Positions 15,686 through 23,834 of a stretch of DNA of 32,667 nucleotides are shown one piece after another. How positions within the stretch are numbered: position 1 is the stretch's first letter; each line of letters begins with the position of its first letter. This DNA comes from Chloroflexota bacterium (GTDB lineage: Bacteria > Chloroflexota > Anaerolineae > J102), in the NCBI GenBank assembly GCA_013151415.1, contig JAADII010000188.1:1-32667 (forward strand), in the 5' to 3' direction. Below the pieces are notes generated by a model, which had not been told where the DNA came from, searched no databases, and worked only from the letters and a program-made list of their open reading frames with translations. Both the position numbers and the translations under genes were made by a program.

Positions 15686-17020
15686 TTAAGGAGCCGCGGA
15701 AACAGCCCATTCGCGAAGCAAGTCGTCTAGTGAGGGCTGCCCGATGGGCTGAAGCTCATAGCGCACCCGCTGGTTGGGATGGGGAATGTCGATAAGGCGG
15801 GCCAGATCTATGGGCGTGGCCACCAGAACAAAATCACATTCTGCGGCGGCAATGGTCGCGGCCAGATCGCGCAATTGGGCTTCGCCATATCCCATAGCGG
15901 GCAACACCGGCCCTGTGGAGGGGTGTTTACGATACGTTTCTGCAATGGACGCCACGGCAAATGGCCGCGGGTCTACGATTTCGGCTGCGCCAAAGCGCCG
16001 CGCGGCCACCATGCCCGCCCCATAAGCCATTTCGCCGTGAGTGAGGGTGGGGCCGTCTTCCACCACGAGCACGCGCTTGCCGCGAATGGCCAGCGGGTTT
16101 TCCACAAAAATGGGCGAGGCCGCTTCCACTATGTGCGCTGCCGGAGCCAATCGATTCACATTTTCCCGAACCCGAATGATAGCCTCTAAATCGGCCGTAT
16201 CCACCTTATTGATCACGATGATGTCGGCCATGCGCACGTTGGCCTCGCCCGGCCAGTAGTGCATTTCATGACCGGGTCGGTGCGGATCGACCACCGTAAT
16301 GTGTAAATCGGGTTTGAAAAAGGGTAGATCGTTGTTTCCGCCATCCCACAAAACAATATCCGCTTCGGCCTCGGCCTGCCGCAAGATGCGTTCGTAATCG
16401 ATGCCTGCATACACCACAAGCCCCCGGTTGAGAAGCGGTTCATACTCCTCTCGTTCTTCGATAGTGCAATCATGGCGGGCCAGGTCTTTGTAATTCGCGA
16501 AACGTTGCACGGCCTGCGCCGTCAGGTCGCCATAAGGCATAGGGTGACGCACAACCACCACGCGTTTGCCCAAAGTGCGCAATACATCGGTTACATAACG
16601 CGTGGTCTGACTCTTACCGCTGCCCGTTCGAGCGGCCGTAATGGCCACAACGGGTTTTTCGCTTTTGAGCATGGTCGCTCGAGCGCCCAACAGGCGATAG
16701 TTGGCTCCAGCAGCCACGGCTCGCGCGGCGAGATGCATGACATGTTCGTGCGACACATCGCTATACGAAAACACCGCTTCATCCACTTTTTCGCGTTCGA
16801 TTATGGCTTCCAAATCATCCTCGGGCAATATGGGTATTCCCTGAGGATAAAGCGGGCCGGCCAGTTCTGGCGGGTAAATTCGCCCTTCGATATTGGGGAT
16901 TTGGGCGGCGGTGAACGCCACCACTTCATACGAACGATCATGGCGGAAGGTGGTGTTGAAATTATGAAAATCGCGACCCGCCGCACCCAAAATCACTATG
17001 CGCAACCGATTCTTCGCCAT
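15686..17020 (-). CDS. Cyclic 2,3-diphosphoglycerate synthetase-like P-loop GTPase
   Basis: The 444-aa protein matches the predicted-GTPase family that includes archaeal cyclic 2,3-diphosphoglycerate synthetase. An N-terminal Rossmann-like part (ILGAAGRDFHNFN) is followed by a Walker A loop ARTGSGKSQ near residue 130. DIVLWDGGNNDLPFFKPD and HRPGHEMHYWPGE come next. An NKVD guanine-type specificity motif (IIVINKVD) and VVEDGPTLTHGEMAYGAG complete the set of marks. In some methanogens the product acts as a thermoprotectant or phosphate store. The bacterial role is unproven and the name should be read as a family label. The ATG at 17020 has GGAGG at 8-nt spacing. The frame is open 32 codons further upstream, but without a ribosome site. 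Confidence 0.82.
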   Translation of the reverse strand: MAKNRLRIVILGAAGRDFHNFNTTFRHDRSYEVVAFTAAQIPNIEGRIYPPELAGPLYPQGIPILPEDDLEAIIEREKVDEAVFSYSDVSHEHVMHLAARAVAAGANYRLLGARATMLKSEKPVVAITAARTGSGKSQTTRYVTDVLRTLGKRVVVVRHPMPYGDLTAQAVQRFANYKDLARHDCTIEEREEYEPLLNRGLVVYAGIDYERILRQAEAEADIVLWDGGNNDLPFFKPDLHITVVDPHRPGHEMHYWPGEANVRMADIIVINKVDTADLEAIIRVRENVNRLAPAAHIVEAASPIFVENPLAIRGKRVLVVEDGPTLTHGEMAYGAGMVAARRFGAAEIVDPRPFAVASIAETYRKHPSTGPVLPAMGYGEAQLRDLAATIAAAECDFVLVATPIDLARLIDIPHPNQRVRYELQPIGQPSLDDLLREWAVSAAP

Positions 17021-17075
17021 TGAAGAAACCTCCATGAACATTTGAATTGTGCGTTGCAAAATGCCTGATGCCGTG

Positions 17076-17105
17076 AGTGTATCAGAGAACCCGCTGGTTG
17101 TGCAA
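17076..17105 (-). promoter_or_regulatory. Probable promoter of the cDPGS-like gene
   Basis: On the minus strand TTGCAC (17105-17100), an 18-bp spacer and TACACT (17081-17076) lie 56 bp upstream of the chosen start. Its position downstream of the longer open frame's first ATG would need checking, but it fits the ATG at 17020. Confidence 0.45.
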
Positions 17106-17205
17106 GGTTGGGCCAAAGTGAATCAAGAGCCAGGGCGATTGTTTCGTCGCCAACGCTTGATGCCAGACCGCCGCCGTTTTCAAAAAGAGCCTCAATTGTA
17201 TTACC

Positions 17206-18039
17206 ATGATTTTTGTCATGCGCATCTTTCTTTTCCTTGTCCTGACAATGCTTGCGGGTTGCACTGCTTTAGCCCCGCCCTTGGCTTCTCCGTCGCCCAA
17301 CGCGCCCGGTCTCACGCCTTTGCCTTCAACTCCATCGCCCGCAGCCACGGCCGCGCCAGCCCAACCCGCCAGGGGCGCGTGGCGGAAGCTATGGCCTGGC
17401 GCACAAGTGTTGGAGACCGAGGACGGGGTGTACGCGCTGCGTCATCGTCCGCGAGCGGCCCGTTTTGATCATCGTTTCGAGAGCAACCCCGCGCGCGGCG
17501 ATTTTCTCAGCGGTTGGCTTGATAAGGCGCCTCAGGCCCAGGCCGCGGTGAATTGCGGGTTTTATTGGAACGACGAAGGGGTCTATCGCCATATTGGTTT
17601 GCTTACCACCAATGGAAAGATCGAAAGCAAATTGCGTCGCCGTTGGGGAGGCGTGTTTATTGTGCGCGATGGCAATGCTTTTGTGGTGCCCCAGCCGCGT
17701 AAACTCCTGGCCCCGGCCGCCATAGGCGTGCAGGGCTGGCCTATGTTGGTTTTTGGGGCCGCCATTGTCCCTGATCTCGATGCGGAAACCGCGGCCAGAC
17801 GCACGGCCGTAGGCGTGGACAAGGCCGGTCGCGTAGTGTGGGCGACCGCCCCGCGCGAGACCACATTGGATGCTTGGGCGCAACGTCTTCTCCAGCCAGA
17901 TCTCGCACTTGTCGAGGCCGTCAATCTCGATGGCGGCGCATCCACCGGGCTACGCTGGCGCCAACAGCCCGAAGGCGCTCAAAAAGGCCCGGATAGTTTC
18001 CCCATTCCCTGCGTCATCCTTCTCGCCCCCACGAAATGA
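17206..18039 (+). CDS. Lipoprotein of the phosphodiester glycosidase (NAGPA-domain) family
   Basis: The 277-aa product begins with a short hydrophobic signal and lipobox LAGC (Cys19), then a Ser/Pro/Ala-rich linker to about residue 55. The remainder shows the marks of the phosphodiester glycosidase domain: AAVNCGFYWNDEG, GWPML, RRTAVGVDKAGRVVWAT and VNLDGGASTGL near the C-terminus. Related proteins remove sugars from phosphodiester-linked glycans, such as the mammalian enzyme uncovering mannose-6-phosphate. A surface role in processing glycan phosphodiesters is inferred. Two start codons are possible (17206, or 17218 giving MRIFLFLVL) and neither has a clear ribosome site. It is divergent from the cDPGS-like gene and convergent with the glycosyltransferase. 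Confidence 0.82.
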   Translation: MIFVMRIFLFLVLTMLAGCTALAPPLASPSPNAPGLTPLPSTPSPAATAAPAQPARGAWRKLWPGAQVLETEDGVYALRHRPRAARFDHRFESNPARGDFLSGWLDKAPQAQAAVNCGFYWNDEGVYRHIGLLTTNGKIESKLRRRWGGVFIVRDGNAFVVPQPRKLLAPAAIGVQGWPMLVFGAAIVPDLDAETAARRTAVGVDKAGRVVWATAPRETTLDAWAQRLLQPDLALVEAVNLDGGASTGLRWRQQPEGAQKGPDSFPIPCVILLAPTK

Positions 18040-18063
18040 TCATTCAGAGGAAAAGAGGCCGCA

Positions 18064-18092
18064 TAACCGCGCCGGCATTTCCTAAGCGGTTA
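18064..18092. other. Small inverted repeat between convergent genes
   Basis: TAACCGC (18064-18070) and GCGGTTA (18086-18092) form a 7-bp stem around a 15-nt loop in the 50-bp gap between the glycosidase and glycosyltransferase stop codons. The second arm includes the glycosyltransferase stop. No T-tract follows, so any terminator role is weak. Confidence 0.3.
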
Positions 18093-19361
18093 AGCCGATA
18101 GAGCGACTTTTTCTTGTTTCTTTCCCTCCATCACAGCGCGGAAAAGCCGCTCCAACCGAGCGGCGACATCAGGCCAACGATAACAAGCGGCCAATTCCAA
18201 GGCCTGTTCACCCAATCGTCGCCGCAGTTCGTCATCTTGCAACACGCGTAAAATGCGGTCGGCCATGGCCTGATCATCGCCGTTGGGCACTTGGTAGCCG
18301 GTGACGCCTTCGACGACGGTGAACGTCAGCCCGCCCACCCGCGAGGCGATCACTGGAGTGCCGCACGACATGGCTTCCAGCGCCACCAGACCGAACGATT
18401 CGTAGTGGCTTGGAATAACCACAACATCGGCCGCAGAATAATAATCGGGCAACGCGTCTTGGTTGCGACGCCCTAAAAATGCGGTCAAATGCGCCATTCC
18501 CAATTCTCTGCTCAAGTCTTGTAAACGAATCATCTCTTTCGAGAGTTGCTCGCGCGGGGCCTTGACATCACCGCCAATGATGGCGAGACACAATCGTTTT
18601 CGGCAGCGAGGCCACGCCTCGAATACGCGGCGCATGGCCAGCAGCAGCGTATCCACGCCTTTCAGCGGCTCGATGCGTCCCACATAAAGCACGAGACGCT
18701 TATCGGTGGGCAATCCTATATGGGCTTTGGCTTCGTCTTGAGGGATGGGGCGAAAACGCCGGTGGTCCACGGCCAATGGGATGATGGCGATGCGTTGCGG
18801 AGACGCGCCATATTGGATCACCATCTGCGATTTTTCTAAGGGGCTGGCCGCGACGATGGCGTCGGAAAATGCCATGATTTCGGCTTCCGCCCGGATACGC
18901 GTTTCACTGGCAAGCTCGCCTGTGAATTCGTACACTTCGTTTTTCATGCGCCCCAATGTATGAAACATTTGCACAATGGGCGCGCCCCACACCGCGCGCA
19001 GCTTGCGCGCGACCAAACCAGAAAGCCAATAGTGCGAGTGAATGACTTCATACGAACGACCGTGACGCCGCGCATAGCCCAACACCCCGGCGGTGAACTG
19101 ATCCAAGTAATCGTACACCTCATCGGTGCTGAGGGGCGTTTCAGGCCCGGCGGGAATGTGCACCACCCGACAGTTTGGCCCCAGTTCGTGGCTCACTCGC
19201 GGCGCGCACGCGTCTTGCGAGCGCGTGAACACTTCTACAAAGTGCCCGCGTCGTGCAAATTCAATGGCCAAATCCCGCACATATACATTCATTCCGCCCG
19301 TCTTTTTGCCTCCCAGCGCGGCCAAAGGACAGGTGTGAACGCTGAGCATACAGATTTGCAT
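18090..19361 (-). CDS. GT4-family glycosyltransferase (MshA/sucrose-phosphate-synthase-like)
   Basis: This is a retaining GT-B glycosyltransferase using a nucleotide sugar donor, acting in the cytoplasm on an unknown acceptor. The N-terminal acceptor domain has GGKKTGGMNVYVRDLA and HSHYWLSG. The C-terminal donor domain has VGRIEPLKGVDTLLLAM and the E-x7-E motif in ESFGLVALEAMSCGTPVIAS. The overall layout resembles the MshA/sucrose synthase branch of GT4. The frame opens at an ATG (19376) directly abutting the upstream stop, but the ATG at 19361 has AAGGG at 5-nt spacing and is preferred (423 aa). It is the last gene of an envelope-type operon behind a FemAB-like acyltransferase, which suggests a glycolipid or exopolysaccharide role. 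That role is inference. Confidence 0.9.
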   Translation of the reverse strand: MQICMLSVHTCPLAALGGKKTGGMNVYVRDLAIEFARRGHFVEVFTRSQDACAPRVSHELGPNCRVVHIPAGPETPLSTDEVYDYLDQFTAGVLGYARRHGRSYEVIHSHYWLSGLVARKLRAVWGAPIVQMFHTLGRMKNEVYEFTGELASETRIRAEAEIMAFSDAIVAASPLEKSQMVIQYGASPQRIAIIPLAVDHRRFRPIPQDEAKAHIGLPTDKRLVLYVGRIEPLKGVDTLLLAMRRVFEAWPRCRKRLCLAIIGGDVKAPREQLSKEMIRLQDLSRELGMAHLTAFLGRRNQDALPDYYSAADVVVIPSHYESFGLVALEAMSCGTPVIASRVGGLTFTVVEGVTGYQVPNGDDQAMADRILRVLQDDELRRRLGEQALELAACYRWPDVAARLERLFRAVMEGKKQEKVALSA

Positions 19362-19376
19362 GGAATCCCTTCTCAT

Positions 19377-20411
19377 TTAGCGAGTGACTTCGACTTGCAT
19401 CACCTTTGCATCCACGGCGCCAAAGCGATATTTATAAACTTCGTCACCCTGGAGAAAATCGAAAATTTTGTGACCGGTTTGGATGGCGTCTTCGATGAGA
19501 TGAGAATTGAGTACGATGCCGGGACTTAGATGCTTATACGCCTGCGGATCATACCCTGAATTGTAGACCCAAATACGATCGTCGTAATCGAAGTTGAACA
19601 CTGTGGCCGCCAACTGCTCGTTCACTTCGATAAAGGCCAGCGCCAACCAGCCCTGTTCGGCCGCGGTATGGGCGATCTGGTGGAAGAAGTGGGCCATCTC
19701 TTCCGTCATAAAAGCCTCTTTCTCGGCCGATGCTAAGCGATGCAATCGCAAGAACGCATCCACCCATTCATCCAGATTATCGCCCCCGCGCACCTGAAAC
19801 CAACGCCAGCTCTGCGCTTCGCGCGTAAGTTTATTGCGTTTTCGGCGAATTTCATGGCGTTGTTTTTTGCTCAGCCCGGCCAGATAGGCCTCGAAACTAT
19901 CGGGCAATAGGATATAGGGCGCGACGTCCTCTTGTTTCACCTCCACCTTCAATCCCCTTGTTCGAGCCAACTCGGGGAATAGTCGATAGGTGCTCGAAGG
20001 TTCGTAGAGGTTGCAGAGCAACAAGCGGGTCCAATCGGGCGCGTCCGGGCCGGTGAGAAAATCCAGAAAGGCTGAGTACACTTCGCGTTCGCGTCCTGCG
20101 ATGCTGATGATGTCGAGATAATCGGCCACCTCTGCACAGCCCACCAGGTGCAGATGGCAGACGTTTTCATCTCGACGGCAGAACAAGGGCGCAATGCCAA
20201 TGAGCTGGCCCGCCTGATCGCGAAACGCCACCAAGAACAACTCATCGGTTCCCAGGCAATCCCACCAGGTGGTTTGCCACTCCCAGGCCAAGAACACGGA
20301 GTTGAAACGACTCTTGCGGAGAAGCGGATTCCATTCCAAACGTAGTGCATCAAAGCCAGAGCGGTCTGAATAAATAGTGTATGAGTGCGGCGAGAGGGTT
20401 TTCGAGTTCAT
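19377..20411 (-). CDS. GNAT-superfamily acyltransferase of the FemAB/CelD-like group
   Basis: The 344-aa protein matches the GNAT-like domain group found in cellulose-biosynthesis CelD and FemAB-related proteins. Marks include an N-terminal EWNPLLRKS and FLAWEWQTTWWD, a central basic segment KKQRHEIRRKRNKL, and the acetyl-CoA-binding-type core ALAFIEVNEQLAATVFNFDYDDRIWVYNSGYDPQAYKHLSPG. Its C-terminus has IFDFLQGDEVYKYRFG. Such enzymes transfer acyl or aminoacyl groups during cell-envelope or exopolysaccharide synthesis; the acceptor here is unknown. Its TAA stop directly abuts the next open frame (glycosyltransferase), indicating co-transcription. No ribosome site is obvious before the ATG, but no better start exists. 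Confidence 0.82.
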   Translation of the reverse strand: MNSKTLSPHSYTIYSDRSGFDALRLEWNPLLRKSRFNSVFLAWEWQTTWWDCLGTDELFLVAFRDQAGQLIGIAPLFCRRDENVCHLHLVGCAEVADYLDIISIAGREREVYSAFLDFLTGPDAPDWTRLLLCNLYEPSSTYRLFPELARTRGLKVEVKQEDVAPYILLPDSFEAYLAGLSKKQRHEIRRKRNKLTREAQSWRWFQVRGGDNLDEWVDAFLRLHRLASAEKEAFMTEEMAHFFHQIAHTAAEQGWLALAFIEVNEQLAATVFNFDYDDRIWVYNSGYDPQAYKHLSPGIVLNSHLIEDAIQTGHKIFDFLQGDEVYKYRFGAVDAKVMQVEVTR

Positions 20412-20479
20412 GGTTTGCTATGCGCGCGTCATATCTGGCGTGGATAATCAAGGATCGGCTTTCATCGGCGAACAATCGC

Positions 20480-22483
20480 TCAGTCCAGGTCGTCAGATGG
20501 CGGCGGTGAGGTGGAAGGGGGGGGTGTCGGAGGGGATGGCGGTATCGGAGGCGATGGTGGTGTGGATGGAGGCGGCGTGGGCGGAGGCGGTGAGGTGGGC
20601 GGCGTCGAAAATGGCGTCAGTGGAGGAGAAGGCGGAAATGGGGGTGGTTCGGATTCAACCGGCGCTTCGGTTTCCATCTCCTCTTCGGTCGCTCCTCGAC
20701 TGCGAATAAAGAAAGCGATAGCGATGATGATAAGCATGATCACGACGGCGAGAAGCCATGCCGCCGCGCCAACCAGGCGTTGAGCCATGGTGGGGGGCGG
20801 CGTGGCCGTTGTTTCAGCCGCTGCGATCGCGGCGGCCGGCGTCAATGTTAGCGCCATACTCACGGTGGCCACCAGATCTGGCGTGGGGGTGGGGTTGATC
20901 TCCTCGGGCTGAGGCGTGAGAGGCGTGGGCGTCATGACGATCACTTCGGGTATGGGCGTGGGGCCGCCGGGCGTGGCCGGAACGACGATGACCTCGGGAA
21001 TCGGCGTAGCGATGATGACGATGACCTCTGACACCGCTGTGGGAGTGGGAGGTTCGGATGGCGGAGGCGGCGGAGGCGGCGCGCTTCCCTCCACCGGACA
21101 AATGCCCAATGTCACATCATCCACATACATGGCCGCTCGACCGCCCTCGCCATTGTTGTAGACATTGAAATAAATGATGATGGAGCGCCCCATATAGCGA
21201 GTCAGGTCGAACACCTCTTCTCGCCATTCGCGATCATTGCGATTGACGCGCCATAGCACTTCCAGCGTGCGTCCAGTGCGCGCGTCCAGGATGATCAACT
21301 CTTGTCGATCGCCAGGATCGCCATCGGAAATAGTATAGTGCCAAAAACGAAGCTCAGCCGTGCGATATTTGCCCCGGGGAATAGTCACGCGTTGGCGCAA
21401 GGACGAATAGGATTTATAGTTTGGCGCTTCAGGATTGACATTGCCCAAGCGGGCTGAGCGCAGCCCTGTATGCGCCTGCGCGCCCGAATAGCCGCCTTTT
21501 TGTTTTGTTTTGCCAAAATACCAGGCCTTCCAATTCTCGAAACTGGTGTTCTTCAAACATTCTTTACAGGTGACCGGGCCTGGAGGGGGAGCGGGGGTCA
21601 AGGTGGGGGTCTCGGTGGGAGGAGGCGGAATAGGCGTATCGGTGGCCGGAGCGGGGGCGCCCGTGGGGGAGCCTGGCGCAGGCGTGACTGTGGCCGTTAC
21701 ATGTTCGGGCGTAGGCGTGGGGGTGTTGGTGATGACAATGGGCGTGGGCGTGGCCGACGGCGTGGGCGTGGCCGTAAATATCAGCGGCGTGGGCGTGGGG
21801 GTGTTGGTGATGACAACCGGCGTGGGCGTGGCCGATGGCGTGGGCGTGGCCGTCGCCACCACAGGGGTGGGCGTGTTGGTGGGCGTGGCCGCCTGCGCGG
21901 ATTGCGAACACACGGTCAATTGCGCGTCATCGACGTAAAGCGCCGTCGCTCCGCCCGCGCCATCATTGTATACATGGATGTAAATGCTGATTTCTTGTCC
22001 TATGAATTCACTTATATCGAATTCCAATGTTTGCCAGCTGGCTGCATTGGATAGTCCATTTCCCTGCCACAATGTTCTCAAAATTTGGGTGGCGCTGGCG
22101 TCTCGAATCTGCACCTCTTGAAGATCGTTGGGATCGGGCGGTTCGCTAAGGGGCAGGACCTGAAGCGACAAAGTTAGACTATCGCCTTCGGGGACGACGA
22201 CGGTTTGTCGCATGGCCGACGAGCCTTCGATATTTTCACCATTCACGACGCCCAACCTGGCGCTGCGCGCGGGGCTGACAAATTGGTCGGATGAGTAGTC
22301 GCCCAAGATAGGGGTGAGCTCAAACATCCATCCCGCGCCAGACTCCATGTCGCCATTTTCCAGCAAATCCAGACAGCTGGCCGCGCTCGCCGCGCGAAGA
22401 GGTGCGAAGCCCTGCAAAACCAGCAATATCGCCAAGATTGCTGCCAATGAGAGTCGATGGCCGACTTGCAATAAGCGTGACAT
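20480..22483 (-). CDS. Membrane-anchored surface protein with two beta-rich domains and Thr/Pro linkers
   Basis: No specific function is recognised. The 667-aa protein has a signal peptide (about 1-35). Domain 1 (about 37-192) begins CLDLLENGDMESGAGW and ends in ALYVDDAQLTVC. A Thr/Pro linker (about 195-305) includes two 26-residue repeats. Domain 2 (about 307-460) begins CKECLKNTSFENW and ends AAMYVDDVTLGICP, and is clearly related to domain 1. A second linker, one transmembrane helix (about 570-594) and a Pro/Ser-rich tail of about 70 residues ending DDLD follow. The paired domains look like jelly-roll, carbohydrate-binding-module-like sandwiches, each probably closed by a disulfide. The ATG has AGGGG at 8-nt spacing. 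It is the first gene of the acyltransferase-glycosyltransferase operon. Confidence 0.85.
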   Translation of the reverse strand: MSRLLQVGHRLSLAAILAILLVLQGFAPLRAASAASCLDLLENGDMESGAGWMFELTPILGDYSSDQFVSPARSARLGVVNGENIEGSSAMRQTVVVPEGDSLTLSLQVLPLSEPPDPNDLQEVQIRDASATQILRTLWQGNGLSNAASWQTLEFDISEFIGQEISIYIHVYNDGAGGATALYVDDAQLTVCSQSAQAATPTNTPTPVVATATPTPSATPTPVVITNTPTPTPLIFTATPTPSATPTPIVITNTPTPTPEHVTATVTPAPGSPTGAPAPATDTPIPPPPTETPTLTPAPPPGPVTCKECLKNTSFENWKAWYFGKTKQKGGYSGAQAHTGLRSARLGNVNPEAPNYKSYSSLRQRVTIPRGKYRTAELRFWHYTISDGDPGDRQELIILDARTGRTLEVLWRVNRNDREWREEVFDLTRYMGRSIIIYFNVYNNGEGGRAAMYVDDVTLGICPVEGSAPPPPPPPSEPPTPTAVSEVIVIIATPIPEVIVVPATPGGPTPIPEVIVMTPTPLTPQPEEINPTPTPDLVATVSMALTLTPAAAIAAAETTATPPPTMAQRLVGAAAWLLAVVIMLIIIAIAFFIRSRGATEEEMETEAPVESEPPPFPPSPPLTPFSTPPTSPPPPTPPPSTPPSPPIPPSPPTPPPSTSPPPSDDLD
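21708..21863 (-). repeat. Two tandem 78-bp repeats encoding the Thr/Pro linker
   Basis: Two near-identical 78-bp units (21708-21785 and 21786-21863) encode the 26-residue period ending VITNTPTPTP within the surface protein linker. The difference lies mainly at unit boundaries and silent sites. Copy number could vary by slippage or recombination without breaking the frame. Confidence 0.85.
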
Positions 22484-22547
22484 ACGCGGACCCCTGAATT
22501 ACGGGCGAAAAGTGAAGAGAACAAAGTGTGGGAAGTGATGCGAAAAA

Positions 22548-22576
22548 AGTTTACTATAAATCATCTTTTCAGGCAA
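22548..22576 (-). promoter_or_regulatory. Possible promoter of the surface-protein operon
   Basis: On the minus strand TTGCCT (22576-22571), a 17-bp spacer and TAAACT (22553-22548) lie about 65 bp upstream of the 667-aa gene. Each box matches consensus at 4 of 6 positions. An overlapping TATAGT is also present, at poor spacing. Confidence 0.35.
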
Positions 22577-22678
22577 TTGAGCCGTGAACGAGGTGGTTGC
22601 GGCTGCACTCGGCGGCCTCTGCGCGCATATTAAATTGGGTAACCGCGGTCGTTTTTGTATGAGGGATTACGCGGATAT

Positions 22679-22697
22679 TTGACATATCGTGTATAAT
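22679..22697 (+). promoter_or_regulatory. Promoter region of the LysM-transpeptidase gene
   Basis: A perfect TATAAT (22692-22697), preceded by TG as in the tRNA-Lys promoter, lies 85 bp upstream of the chosen start. A perfect TTGACA (22679-22684) is only 7 bp before it, too close to pair with it. At 17 bp, that TTGACA would pair with a poorer TATGTT (22702-22707). The functional arrangement is uncertain. The remainder of the 299-bp divergent spacer shows nothing else that I can support. Confidence 0.5.
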
Positions 22698-22782
22698 AAC
22701 TTATGTTTTGTTGCTGCAATCATTGAACACGCGTGATGCAGCGCGCAAGGCGCAAGTTTTTCAACCCGTGGAGGTCTCGCCC

Positions 22783-23808
22783 ATGATTCGGTCATCTTCA
22801 TCCAATTTTATCGCCATTGCGCTGGCCGTTTTTTTGTGGCTTCTAATTTTACCTGGGGTGAGCGAAGCGGCCGGAGAGGGCGAGGCTTCGCCGCCTGAGT
22901 TGATCATTCATCGCGTGCAAGCAGGCGAGACTCTGGAGAAAATTGCTGCAAATTACAACGTCAGCCCCCAATCGTTGATGGAGCTGAACGGGTTGCGTCG
23001 CAGCAACGCGATTCGCGCGGGACAACGTCTCGTCGTTAGTCGCCCCTCCTCGAGTGAGGAATCCAACCAGGATAAACGCGGCGGTCGCGTTCACATCGTG
23101 CGTCGCGGCCAGACCTTGTCAGGAATCGCGGCTCGTTATGGGGTTACGGTGGGGGCTATCAAGCGCGCCAACAAATTGCGCACCAACACCATCTATGTTG
23201 GGCAGCGGCTGCGCATCCCGGCAAGCGGGAGCCCATCGTCTCAGGGGGGAGTCATCCATATTGTGCGGCGTGGGGAGACGTTGGCCGCCATTGCCAATCG
23301 TTATGGCGTCAGCGTGAGAAGGTTGGCGCGGCTCAACGGCATCAGCAATACGTCGCTCATTCGGGTGGGGCAGCGATTGATCATCACGCCGGCCGGAGAA
23401 CAGAGCGGAAAGAAAGGCCCTCGCGGGCCCAAGAAGATCGTGGTCGACATTTCTGAGCAGCGCTGTTGGCGTTATGAAGGGGATCGTTTGCTCAACACGT
23501 GGCGTTGCTCTACGGCTCGCAAAGGTTACGCCACCCGCACGGGCACCTTCCGCGTGCAAAGCAAATTGCGCAAAGCCTATGGCTCCACCTGGAATATTTG
23601 GATGCCTTATTGGTTGGGGATTTACTGGTCGGGACGAGTGGAAAACGGTTTTCATGGCTTGCCCTGGAACGCCACTACGGGCGCGCGCACCTGGGCCGGC
23701 ATGGTGGGCACGCCCATCACATATGGTTGCATTATGCTCACCGATAAGGCCATGAAGCAGTTGTGGGAGTGGGCTGATATTGGCACCAAGGTGGTCATTC
23801 GGCGGTAG
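22783..23808 (+). CDS. Secreted triple-LysM L,D-transpeptidase (YkuD domain)
   Basis: This is an exported peptidoglycan-modifying enzyme of 341 aa: signal peptide (about 1-28, hydrophobic core FIAIALAVFLWLLILPG) and three LysM modules. The modules begin near HRVQAGETLEKIA, VHIVRRGQTLSGIA and IHIVRRGETLAAIA, joined by Ser/Gly-rich linkers. The C-terminal YkuD domain starts at KKIVVDISEQRCWRY and ends with FHGLP and TYGCIMLTDKA. The catalytic Cys is present, but the His of the classical S/T-HGC motif is Tyr (TYGC). The LysM modules anchor it to glycan and the YkuD domain would form 3-3 cross-links or attach proteins. The ATG at 22783 with GTGGAGG upstream is chosen over an ATG 25 codons earlier that would precede the signal peptide. 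Confidence 0.93.
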   Translation: MIRSSSSNFIAIALAVFLWLLILPGVSEAAGEGEASPPELIIHRVQAGETLEKIAANYNVSPQSLMELNGLRRSNAIRAGQRLVVSRPSSSEESNQDKRGGRVHIVRRGQTLSGIAARYGVTVGAIKRANKLRTNTIYVGQRLRIPASGSPSSQGGVIHIVRRGETLAAIANRYGVSVRRLARLNGISNTSLIRVGQRLIITPAGEQSGKKGPRGPKKIVVDISEQRCWRYEGDRLLNTWRCSTARKGYATRTGTFRVQSKLRKAYGSTWNIWMPYWLGIYWSGRVENGFHGLPWNATTGARTWAGMVGTPITYGCIMLTDKAMKQLWEWADIGTKVVIRR

Positions 23809-23834
23809 CCAGGTCGTTGAGTTTTCGGGTCGGC

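Noticed and set aside
21470-22054. Gly/Arg-rich plus-strand frame opposite the surface protein
   Set aside because: It is the complement of the Thr/Pro linker repeats; composition explains the open frame.
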